From positions 75,318,504 through 75,382,503 of the forward strand of contig NC_090280.1 of the NCBI RefSeq assembly GCF_037392515.1: DNA of 64,000 bases. Direction: 5' to 3'. The translations under genes and the position numbers were made by a program. Positions within the stretch are counted from its first letter, which is position 1. Every line of letters begins with the position of its first letter. The stretch is from Haliotis asinina (Eukaryota > Mollusca > Gastropoda > Lepetellida > Haliotidae). The notes beneath the pieces are model-generated. The model was not told where the DNA came from. It ran no database searches and saw nothing but the letters and a program-made list of their open reading frames with translations. This document shows, one piece after another, positions 1 through 11,900 of this stretch.

Positions 1-145
1 AACCACTTTTTGCTTACTTCGTCGCCCGAAGTCCTAAAAAAAGTGTGAGTATGTGTTAGTTTGAATTTAATGTTGCATTAGCTATGCTTCAGCCAGAGGG
101 TAACTTTAGAAGAGTGTGACTCCATATCACGTTTGATTTCTTTTC

Positions 146-256
146 GTTTAACACCACAGTCATTCTAGCTACAGTGCAGCAATATGTAAATATTAGTCTG
201 GACTAGGCGATCAAGTGATCAGCACCATGAACATCAATCTGCACAACTGGAACAAG
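146..256 (-). repeat. SINE-A fragment
   Basis: Diverged copy of the commonest repeat in the window (called SINE-A here; the best-preserved copy is at 54722-54993). Recognisable parts are the 'attctagct' box, 'gtctggactaggcgatcaagtgatca' split by a substitution, and 'catgaacatcaatctgcacaactgg'. Strand is given by the direction in which the (ACTC)n tail would be 3'. Confidence 0.6.
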
Positions 257-475
257 GAATATTAACGAGTATTAAGCAATAGTATAAGGAATACTAAGAA
301 GTACTTAGTATAGAGTAAGGAATACATAGCAGTACTTAGTGAGGAATATTAAGCAGTACTATGTCATAATAAAGAATACTAAGCAGTACTATATAATTGT
401 AAAGAATAGTAGGCAGTACTAAACAAAACTAAGCAAATATTAATCAATACAAAGTAAGACTATACAGAACTAGTA
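245..475. repeat. Degenerate AT-rich tandem repeat
   Basis: A unit of about 27-31 bp built around 'gaatactaagcagtacta' recurs roughly six to seven times with substitutions. It directly follows a SINE-A fragment. No coding sequence is visible. Confidence 0.7.
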
Positions 476-2054
476 CATTGTACAAAAAAACACACATCCT
501 AATTACCTGATCATCTAAAACATAAAATATTTATAACACAGAGACATAAAACTTCGTAACAAACTGTAAAAACAGCTGGAGAGTTTGTACAATTTGACTG
601 ATTGAAAAGATTTCAACACCTGATACTGGTGTCTCTACACTAACAGCTGCATCTTCTATACATCTCCACTGATCTTGTTAGCTCTCTCAAACAAAGCCCT
701 GAAGTCATAACTTTGAAGTTATCATAATGTACATACTAAAAACACAAGATGTAAACAAAACAACAAACATTCTCCACAGACTACCAGCAAAATAAACCTA
801 GTCTCTTTACAACGGAATAGATTGAGCCTGACAGAGTGGTCTCCCCTTGTTTGCAGAAAATAATTACTCTTGTCTGTCCAGCAAGTTTATAACATCGACA
901 CATAGTGTAGAGCTCCTATTAACAAGTAATTCAGGCCACAGCCTGGTTCATATTAAGATGGCTCTGAATGTGAAACATGCAGTTTTTATTCGTTACATGT
1001 GGTTAAGACATGTTCTCACGGTGCAACTTATAGTAACAACTTGTAGTATCCAACACAGTTGCAACGTGAGAACATCCAAATTATAAAGATTTGAAATTGC
1101 ATACAACTGGTCGTAACTGAGTTGTAAGACATAGGATTTTGTCCTAGATTTCTACCACAAGTTGCATACTCTTGTCCAATCAGACTGGTTAGGTCTTTGT
1201 CCACCTCAGAGTAATATCCCTTTTGTTTATGTTGACATAATGTTGGAGACAATCGAACCTACCAGAGATGAAACCATATAAAGTCGTTGTAGACTGATAT
1301 TAACGCTACCATTTCTTTTTCACTTGAATCCATGTTGCTGAGTGATACGTGAGAATCTTACGAGATACAGATTGTATGCGACTTAAAAAGTACACAAATC
1401 ACAAAGTCTTAACAATCTTTGTCACACCATGAGAATGCCCCTTTACCTGGGGTCAATCCACAAAGTGATCGTTAAAGTATGCAAGCTGCTATGACCTTGA
1501 TGGTATGATCACTTTGTGGAACGGGTCACTGGAGTTCAACCGATTTCCAAAATATGGATGCATGCTTTTGAGTTTGCACATCATAGTAACCAAGAGATCT
1601 ACTCTACTGCCTCACCTGTCCTCATCCCACAGGTTTCATCTATAAAATTACTAACCTAGCTGCCGATGTAGGATTGACACAGAGGAGAATTACAATGTGC
1701 CTCTCACAGAGAATCATGTACAAAGAAATCAATATCTGTACACCAACAAGTATAACAGGACAGTAATAGGTACCGGGTAAATACAATATACAATGTGGTA
1801 GATTTTCTGAATTGCACAATTTAAATAAAAACCCATTCCACTGAGTCCTCAATCACAATCACCATCACCATCACCAACATAGTCCGTTTGGCTTAAAAGC
1901 GGGCCAATGAAATGCAGTCTAGCTCGAAACTAATAAACATAACATACTCAAAGAAACGCCCATCATAATCAGAACATCATACCAACTCTATTTTTTCCTT
2001 AAAATAAAAAAGTTGTTTAACAAACTATTATTAAAGTAGTGACACAGTTCACAA
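476..2054. other. Non-coding stretch downstream of FBXO21
   Basis: No open segment here looks coding. A perfect 13-bp inverted repeat, 'ccacaaagtgatc' at 1458-1470 and its complement at 1507-1519, could form a hairpin with a 36-nt loop. Otherwise plain AT-rich sequence. Confidence 0.5.
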
Positions 2055-2060
2055 TTTATT
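2055..2060 (-). other. Candidate poly(A) signal for FBXO21
   Basis: AATAAA on the minus strand about 670 nt past the FBXO21 stop codon. It is one of several possible signals in this AT-rich flank; transcript ends cannot be fixed from sequence alone. Confidence 0.25.
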
Positions 2061-2726
2061 ACTAGGGAGGAGTGTAGAGAAAGGGACAGCCATCACTTTT
2101 AACAGAACTAAATAAGCATATAGAAATCCACTTGTCATGAGTGGGGTATGAACCATGCCCACGAATGCGATGGAAACGCTAAGTCTCTTATTATTCATAT
2201 AGCACACAGCAATAATCCAGTAGTCAGGCAGGAGTGCATAATCAAGTCTGGACCAAACAAACCAGTGATTAACATCACAAGCTCCGATCCACATAACTAC
2301 AATATGATATATGTAATCAACTATCTCATCAAGTCAGACCGCCTAGTTGAGTCCACTGCATCACACCATAACTTATTGGCAGAGCCTATACCCTTAAAGC
2401 TGTTACAGATACGTGATTTGTACAACCTGAATAAAAATACCTGACCTGACCGTAAAGCGGGATTTTTTAAAAATTTGCAGCTAAGCAGTTCATAGTCCTG
2501 CTGCAAAATGGGAACACACACTACCCAATGTTAGTAAGTCAAATTGGTTTGTCCTGCCCTCACCCCTTCCCAACGTAAAGAACTGTGAGTTCTCAATATG
2601 GAACTGTCACATAACAGTAGGCAGTGACGCATCTCTTCTCACAAATGCACTTTCTATAAGAAAGTCATCAAGAAATGGCACAAAGGAATCACAATGCCAT
2701 GTTTTCAGTCACTGATTCATACCGAA

Positions 2727-2905
2727 TCAGACATTTTTGTGGGAGTTATATTCCTGGAGGAGGGTACGCGTCACATCAGCATCGTCTGGGTACTCGCTGT
2801 GTTTCTCCTGGTTGGGGATGTAGTATGTGCCTGTGAAGGTCTCGAAGTACCGACCAACTTCCGGATGCTGGATTTCATGAGGACTGTCTGTGTATAACAT
2901 GTTTT
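2727..2905 (-). CDS. FBXO21: FBXO21 exon 12 (terminal)
   Basis: Acceptor tttccag|AAAACA. Encodes ENMLYTDSPHEIQHPEVGRY, FTGTYYIPNQEK and the TGA stop at 2727-2729, giving the C-terminus YNSHKNV. Confidence 0.93.
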
Positions 2906-5900
2906 CTGGAAATATAGCCAACTAAATCAGTATTTAAAACTTGATGCTTGCCTCGGTGTATTTGATCTTAAATATAAAAAAAACCAGTGGTTGATAGTAT
3001 GAACGACACTTCAGTTTTAAACCCTAGGAGAGAAAATAACCTAGAGGCCAAGGACAGAAGAACCTACATGGGGGTGCAAAATCCAAACCAATTAATGTCT
3101 CATGTCAAAGGAGTACGGGCTGGCAGGTACTTGTGTACGATGATGGTGTTCAATAGTCACGAGGGGGACATTAACCCTCGAGGGGCATATGGCTTGATGT
3201 ACTTCAGTCACATGGAACACATACAAACATCAAGCGTACATCAATCCATTGGCTCCAAGGTCATATTTATCTCACCGAATGCCTCATTGTTAATTTCAAA
3301 TTGTTTGAAGCAGGGGTACACAACTTTTTGCAGCTATTGCTACATTTTGCAGAAGACAAGAAAAACAGATGTAAGAATTATTTCCCTTACATCAATTTGC
3401 ATTTGCAAAACATTGGTAATTACATTAGAGATTCTATGCTATTTGAGATAGAGAATTACAATCATGAAGTACCAAATGTGTATGCCATTCTCAGCAGGGT
3501 TTGTCAGCAGGGGGGACCTTGCGAATAATAGAACAGCGCTCAGCCAAACGACATGTATGTGCGAGGCAAGATAAATGTTGACTGTGGACATACCTTGTGC
3601 TGCATATCTGTTGCTGCCATCTTCCACTAGAACGCTGTAGAAAGGCTGTTTGTGTTGCTTCGTCAGGTTGTGAACACCCATCTGCACTATCCATTCCTCC
3701 GTCGCCTGGCAAGTCTCGTCCCAGCCAAAAATCACACAAGTGTAGTCATACCTAAATTGAAAGCAGTCACTCAAGCTTGGTATACATGGATTAAAGCTGG
3801 GCAAGCAATTCCAACATCAGGAGCAGTCAGCCATAAGTGAGTGAGTATGGTTTTAAGCCACTTTTAGCAATATGCCTGCAATATCAATATCACAGAGGGT
3901 AACACCACGTCTTCATTCACACATCAGTTACATATTTGCAATGATATCTCAAAAAAGTATTGCTTTACGAAAGGCGACTCACACTACAATACATCAATTC
4001 TCATCGCAATATAAAGATGTGAATCGTTGCAGAAACTGTTGAAGAACCTGATACAGATCCTCTAGTATTTCCTAGTTAGGCCAGGGCAATTATATTTATT
4101 GTTTTACGGATCCACCAGTCATATTTTTTTAAGAATAAGAAAACAAAATCAAAATTAATATTCCCCACTCCAAAAATATAATTCTAATGTTTTTATTGGC
4201 CAAAAATGTAAAAACTTACAACAAATTTGACCCCACATGCACTTCATAAATTGCCATAAATAAAATAGTTTTAGTATCCAGAAGGAATGCTATTTTGACT
4301 TTTGATTTTATTTTTATTATTTTTTGTTCCCTCCTCCTTCAGTTCTAACCCATAAGTTTTATTAGACCCATTAGATTTTACCACTATTATATATGGACTA
4401 ATATTAGCTGAGCTTACAAGACCAAACACAATTCTACTAGGCTTGGGCTTCAGTCAAGCAGCTCAACCTGCAGACTGCTAGTAGTAGATGAGGTCTGTAA
4501 GTCCCTTTCCAGACATGAATACACAATGCTGTGTAGAAAGTGGTCAAACATAACATAGGATATATTAAGGATTACACTTCCTGAGTATAGTAGCAGATTC
4601 TAGTGCTTTTGTTGGGTTGAGTCCTATCAGGGATTCAACACCGTCAAGAGTCAAGCATCCAATCGTCACCACACTAAGTCAGCCATCTAACCCGCTCAGC
4701 CAGGGCTTCCAGTTAGTTTCACTAAGACCAGATAGCTAATGTGAAACACAGAGCATTTTGTAAATCATCCCTCACTTTGCAAGAGTATCACTAGGAGTGG
4801 TATACTGCGGTATTTAAAGAACTGCTGCATTTTGTCTTTGGTTCAATATTCTGTAATGCCATCCCAAAAATTCGGTATTTTCTATTTTCATACAATCATT
4901 TCTGTCTCATAAAAAAATTACTGTTCATTCAAAATAACAAACATTATGGTTATATTTTTGCATGTTATTAAATAACATAAGGTTTGGCTCTTGTTGTAAT
5001 TTCCTGATTTATGATATCTCACATACCAAACTGAAACGGACAAAACCACATACTGTTTCACTCCCTACGTCTCACCTTTTATGCTTCATCACCATGCCAA
5101 CAGAGAACTCCACCTTCTTGTTGTCCTTCCGCAACTTCCTCTTGGGCTGCAATAGCAACATCATTGAAACTCTAGACAAAGGCTGATGACTGATAGCACT
5201 GGGAGCAATATTTAAGGTTGTTGGTGTATTGTTTGTTTGGTGTTTAATGCCCCACTCAGCAATATTCCAGCTTTTTGCCCTCGGTCTGTAAATAATCAAG
5301 CCTGGACCAGACAATCAAGTGATCATTCATCTACGTATCAGGGATATGATGACATGTCAAGCAAATCAGACAGCGTGATCTTGTCAGTCGTCTCTTACAA
5401 CCATGGAATGGAAACATGCTGTTAAAGCAAACTTTAACAAAGTTTCAGGCCTCCTAGACCCTGATTCTCTTTCCTGGACTGTCCCCACTGCTCCTGATCT
5501 TGGTTCAGTAGCTTGCTAAATCTGGTTGATAACATGATTTTCCAGTCTTGTCATTCTCTTTCTTGTCTCATCTTGGAGTAACGTAATGGTCGGTTGGATG
5601 GTGAGTCGCAGATTACTGAGTCTAGTATGTTACAACCGTGGCAGTGTGCTATCTCCTTATCGGCTACTGAACTTGTCTACTTGTGATGTTTACCAAATGT
5701 GAAAATTTGAGAGACAAATCTAACAGGTGCAAGGACCATGTCAACCCCAGACAACTGTGCACTGAAGACTGTACATGGTTGGCAGAACCTGGGCAGAACC
5801 TGGGCAGAACCTGGGCAGAACCTGGGCGATTCATTGATCCACATAGAAGGGGGGATCACCAACAAATGTAAGATTGTCGATTGACAAACGCCCAATGAAT

Positions 5901-8900
5901 TCATGTTGATGATGGTAGGGGGAGCCAATCTTTTTGTGATGTCAGTAGAATGAGCAGAACTGAGAAACGCTCATTACATTTGATCTGTGGAGCTGTGTAC
6001 GAGAACTTCTCATGAAGCTACAGTCTAGTCCCATCTCCGATGGCCTGAGGTAGGGTCTGATGGGTGAAAAAGGTTATGGATCTGGAATGTCCAGGAAATC
6101 ATCTTGATCAGATGACTGCAACAGTCTATGCGCCTTCTTAAACAGCCTCTCCCACCAGGATTTTTTGGACGCAGGCAGACCATATTCGTCAACCCTGTTT
6201 ATGTCTCTATCAGCAACCAACCCCAGAGAATGCAGCAAAGTCAGCGTAGTTAACAGGGGAACAGTATTCACATCCAGCCACACAATCCTGGACAGCCTGT
6301 ACACAACAGATGAGGATCAGCTGAAGGAAAGTTCTTCTGACATTTGTCACAAACATTCTCTGGAAACCCTGTTGTTCTTGCCCATGTCAAAGTTTCATTA
6401 CAAGCAAAAAGGGACAGCAAATACATAAGTGATAAGACAGGGAAGTCACATGGTCAACCCTTGGAGGCCATGGAGGCCATACTTCATGGTTTTAGCAAAC
6501 CACTGAACCACTTATTCTGGAATAAGAGCGGTGAGGCTTAGGGAGGCCAGACACTTTGTCAAACTTTGCCTAAATAGCTCGTTCCCACTTCATGGTTGAC
6601 ATAAAAGAGAGGGTACAATATGGGAGACAGGACAAGTATTAAATTTTCACTAAACAAGCAACAAATATGCTGACAGTTATGGTCGATTTGAAAATTGGAT
6701 TGGAAAACCAAGAACAATTCTTTTTGTATTATATAATACTTGTGATCAAAATGCTCTGAACAATATCCATTCCTCCTGAGGTGGCCATTTCAGCCAGTTT
6801 TGGACAAAAGGAAGTTAAAGAAAACACACTAGATGACCATACTGTGATGCCTTCAACAAACTTGGAACCCTATATGGCCAACTGAGCTGAATCCATCAAA
6901 TTATTGTGGAAAATGTGAGTTTATGAGCTGATGAAGTCAAGATTGGGTTGATAAAGAATGCTTCCATGTTTCAGTACACATTCACAATGGTAACACACTG
7001 CACTTTGTCTCTTTGTCTTACTACCATCTTGATGACAGTGGGTCCAGAAAGTGTACCATGTAATTCACATATGAGAGGATGGGGTTGTCTCCCTTGCATG
7101 TGTCTGGTTGGTTTAATTGTCTGATGCTGTTCTCAGTAATATTCCAGTTATATGGCATGGTCTGTACATGTACGGACCAGACAATCCAGAGATCAACATC
7201 ATTACCATTAATCTAAGCAAATGGGAACCAATGATATATGTCAACCAAGTTAGCAAGCCTGATCATCCAGTCCTGTTTGTCACCTCTTACGACAACCACT
7301 TGTCAGTAAGAACAATTCTGACCCACACCTAACAATGGTTCGAGTCTGGTGAAGCTCTGTGTGCAGTTTGGATAAACTTCCAATGAGTTACCTTTTCCTT
7401 CTTTTCTGTGTCTTTGTTTTCCTGTATGTGAACCTGTGCCTCCTGCAGCAGGTACGCCACCAGCCCCATACGTGTAGGGTCAAGGTCAGCCACATGCTGC
7501 AAACTGTCGATCACCTGTCGAAAAAGTCACATAATTAAACAGCCTGAACCCAAAATCAAAACAAATAGTGGTGAATTGTCAGCTATCCTTGTCTTCTTTA
7601 ACTTTTGTATCATTCCATTGTGTGATTTGTTGGGAAGTCCAGAAGGAAGTGTCAGAAAATGCGTTCGTATATACTTAACATTGCATCAACTTTCATCACT
7701 TCTTAGGATTGTAGCTTTCTTTTGTTTAACATCACGGTCAGCAATATTCCAGCTATAGGACTGCGATATGTAAATATTAGAGTCTGGACCAGACAATCAA
7801 GTGATCAACATCATGAACATCAATTTGCACAAGCAGGATGCAATGACATGTGTCAGACATCACCCGATCCCATTTTACAAGAAGCATGGGAAGACCATTT
7901 CTAATAGAGAATCTTCATGGGCTGATATGAACACAGTAATGTAACTCAAGATGATGCTATCTGTTCTACATGACTATGTAAACTTCATGTGAAGCTGTCC
8001 CAACAACTGACTCACAATGAAAACGTATCATGGCCTATAAAAGAACAAATGGTAAGTTAGTGAGTTTACTTTTACGCCACGTTCAGCAGTTTTTTAGCCA
8101 TATGGCAGCAGTCTGTAAATAGTAGAGTCTGGACCCGACAATCCAGTGATCAACAGCATCTGCACAACTGGGAACTAATGACATGTGTCAACCAAGTCAG
8201 CGAACTGGGCTACCCGATCCTGTTTGCGACCTCTTACAAGCAGCATGACTTACTGAATGCCAGTTCTAACGTGGACCTTCACAGGTCGGAACTAATGGAT
8301 CTACTCATAAAAGAATTGTGTCTCAACATCTTTCATTCATTAATCTGTGTTGAAAGCTCATATAATGGTAGATAATTTGTAATTTTACTCAGATTATTTA
8401 AGATGTTCTCTAATTAAGTTACAATAAGGGACTGAGTGTGTTTTTGGCCTCTAACAATGCATTGGCAATATTATAGCTGTTCCCACCAGAAATGGGTTCA
8501 CATGTTGAAGAGTGCAGAATTGAACCAGGCTTTTAGGATAAGAAATGAACGCTTTAACCACTCTGCTATCACACTGAGCCTTAATACGTTTATCATATGG
8601 GAGCTGTGTCTCCATATTACAGTATATTTTCCTGAAGAGTTTTCATGCTAACTTATTTCAGAGTCCTGCACTGATACCAGGGGTGGGTGATAGTACTAGT
8701 TAAACAGTATGTTACAAATCGAAATTCACAATACAATATATTGTAGTACAGTTTTCGTCAACTAGTTCACCCGATACAATCGGCAAATTCTGTGACCCTG
8801 ATCAGTTATTTTCATGATGTAGTCAAAAATACTGATAACATTTATATTTCCATATATATCATTATACATTAATAATTTCAAGAATGTTTTTTGGCCATAT

Positions 8901-11900
8901 AGATGCATTTGCATTTAAACCATATCAACAAAAAATAGATTGGTATCGGTACTCGATGTACTGATAAACAAACCAAAATGGCAGACGCTGCTGCAGACGT
9001 ATTCTCTCCAGTTCAAAACTTTAGAGTGAAGTCTTCAATTTGGAGACACTTTCAGTTGACCTCTTGTACAATCACGTCTAAGTCCTGACCGTGGCCAGTG
9101 GCATTGTTTCCAATGTAAGACGCAACTAACAGGATCGGGTGGTCGGGCTCGCTGACTTGTCTGACACATGTCATCGCAGATCAATGCTGATGTTGTTGGT
9201 CACTGGATTGTCTGGTCCAGACTTGATTATTTGCAGACAGCCGCCATATACTTGGAATATTGCTGAGTGAGGCGTAAAACTAAACACACTCACTCACTCA
9301 CTCATTGTCCAAAGAAAGGAAACAATAACTTCATCACCTGAAACCATTTGCTACACTTCCAAAATATACTGCAATACATATCAAAATATACCGACGCATT
9401 ATCACAATATATCTCAACACAAAATTTTTGACAATACCCAACCCTAACTTGTACTCACATCGGGCAGGTTGATATTGAGATGGAGATTGATACGAACTTG
9501 AAGCAGCCTCATTTCAAGGTCGTCAGGACTGATGATAAGGAAGAGATCTAGGGCATTGCGTAAACACAGCAGTCCATCACCAAGCTGACTCTGATGGCGC
9601 CCAATTTCAACCAAGTTCCTGGCCATTCGCTCTAAAACCTGCAACCAGAAATCAGCCTTACAGGGTATTTCGATACTGTCAGATTCCTAATATTCTATAA
9701 TGATGCATACATTCAAAAGATAAACATAAACAGCATCAATCGAACAAAAGTTTGAGGGTAGGATGTGACACTAACACAGCCAGCCACCTTCTTGGGTGGA
9801 ACAGCCATGTAGTGTTCCTTCTGGAAGGCAATTCCCTCGTGAACACTGACTGCACTACAACATTCATCCTGCTGCATGAAGCGAGTGTTTCTGATGGCTT
9901 GTACCTACCTTCTTAGGTGGAACAGACATGTAGTGTTCCTTCCGGAAGGCAAGCCCCTTGGGAACACTGACTGCACTACAACATTCATCCTGCTGCATGA
10001 AGCGAGTGTTTCTGATGGCTTGTACCTACCTTCTTAGGTGGAACAGACATGTAGTGTTCCTTCCGGAAGGCAAGCCCCTTGGGAACACTGACTGCACTAC
10101 AACATTCATCCTGCTGCATGAAGCGAGTGTTTCTGATGGCTTGTACCTACCTTCTTGGGTGGAACAGACATGTAGTGTTCCTTCCGGAAGGCAAGCCCCT
10201 TGGGAACACTGACTGCACTACAACATTCATCCTGCTGCATGAAGCGAGTGTTTCTGATGGCTTGTACCTACCTTCTTGGGTGGAACAGACATGTAGTGTT
10301 CCTTCCCGAAGGCAAGCCCCTTGGGAACACCAACTGCACTACAACATTCATCCTGCTGCATGAAGCGAGTGTTTCTGATGGCTTGTACCTACCTTCTTGG
10401 GTGGAACAGACATGTAGTGTTCCTTCCCGAAGGCAAGCCCCTTGGGAACACCAACTGCACTACAATATTCATCCTGCTGCATGAAGCGAGTGTTTCTGAT
10501 GGCTTGTACCTACCTTCTTGGGTGGAACAGACATGTAGTGTTCCTTCCGGAAGGCAAGCCCCTTGGGAACACTGACTGCACTACAACATTCATCCTGCTG
10601 CATGAAGCGAGTGTTTCTGATGGCTTGTACCTACCTTCTTGGGTGGAACAGACATGTAGTGTTCCTTCTGGAAGGCAATTCCCTCGTGAATACCAACTGC
10701 ACTACAACATTCATCCTGCTGCATGAAGCGACCTCCACGAAACACATCCACAAACACATACTGCTGACTGACTGGAGCTCTGAAATAAGACACAGAAACA
10801 GTTCAGCTCTCATACAGTTGCTGAAATAGCGCTAAATGCTGAAATTAGGAGAGAGTGAGTGAGTATGAGTCACTTGAGTATGCTGCTTTTAGCAATATTC
10901 CAATATCACGACTGGAGACACTATGATAAGGCCTCACATAGGGAATTTCAGCTGAGTCTGTTATGCTTGACCACTAAACTACCCTATCACTACCACTACT
11001 ATCAAGCTACTTAATGATTGAGGTGAGGTGAACTGGGGTCTAACACTGTTCTCGAGGAAATTTCCCTCATATGATGGCGTGCAAGTGAGTGTGTGTGTGG
11101 CTGCTTGTATTAACCTAGACTTTATAGTGCTGGTTTTATAGTGCTAGCTAACGGAAATACCATGCCACACATTATACTGACTCCAAGCTGACCAGACCTT
11201 GTAGTGGTCTTTAATGCCAAGTGCCAAAGAAGGACCAACAAGTACCATATTTTAATGTCTTTTGGTGTTCTGTGGCTGGGGATCGTACCCGTGACCTTCG
11301 GTTCTCCAGGCAGATGCTCTAACCACAACTACACAGAGGCAAGTGACTTATAAAGCTTATCAATTTTGCTTGATATCCGGGAAAGAATCTACACTTGAAT
11401 TGTTGGTCTATGTTAATTTAGTGGTAACTAATACAGTCCACAATACCATATGCAGCCATTGCAAACAAGCAAACTTGCACTACTGCAGTGCTACTACATA
11501 TTCCATTCCTGCATGTCTCACTTTAATAAGGGCTCAAGTAAAACAGATATAAAATTGTAACTATTCATTCATTTTCAGTTGTTGTGACTACAAATAACAA
11601 ATTGTATTCATGAAGGGCTACGGTTCAATTCATCGAATATGTGAGTATACCGTAAAAGTCATAGTCCTCAGTGATACATAACTATACAATGGCACACATT
11701 CAAACCTTGGTGCCTAAGACAAAGTTCTGTGTTACCATGTCTTCCTTGCTAAAGACGGTTTGGTCATCAATACTGACTCACATGGGCCTCTCTAGCCATC
11801 GCAGAAGAAAGTGGGACGGGAAGTTGATGGCTTCACACACGACCCCAAGTCTCCGAGCCACAGCGCTGTAGACAATGGACAGCGTGATAGGGATCCCTTT

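Noticed and set aside
6074..6215. Minus-strand segment VDEYGLPASKKSWWERLFKK... after 'acataaacag', a possible extra FBXO21 exon in intron 9
   Set aside because: Exon 9 ends in phase 0, and joining here gives an immediate TGA. The segment needs a different phase, and FBXO21 relatives have no such insert.
9788..10735. CRISPR array
   Set aside because: Direct repeats without unique spacers, exon-derived, in a eukaryotic gene.
9958..10829. Six overlapping plus-strand frames of 84-94 codons
   Set aside because: They are antisense readings of the 121-bp exon-7 array; each starts at the same place in the repeat unit.
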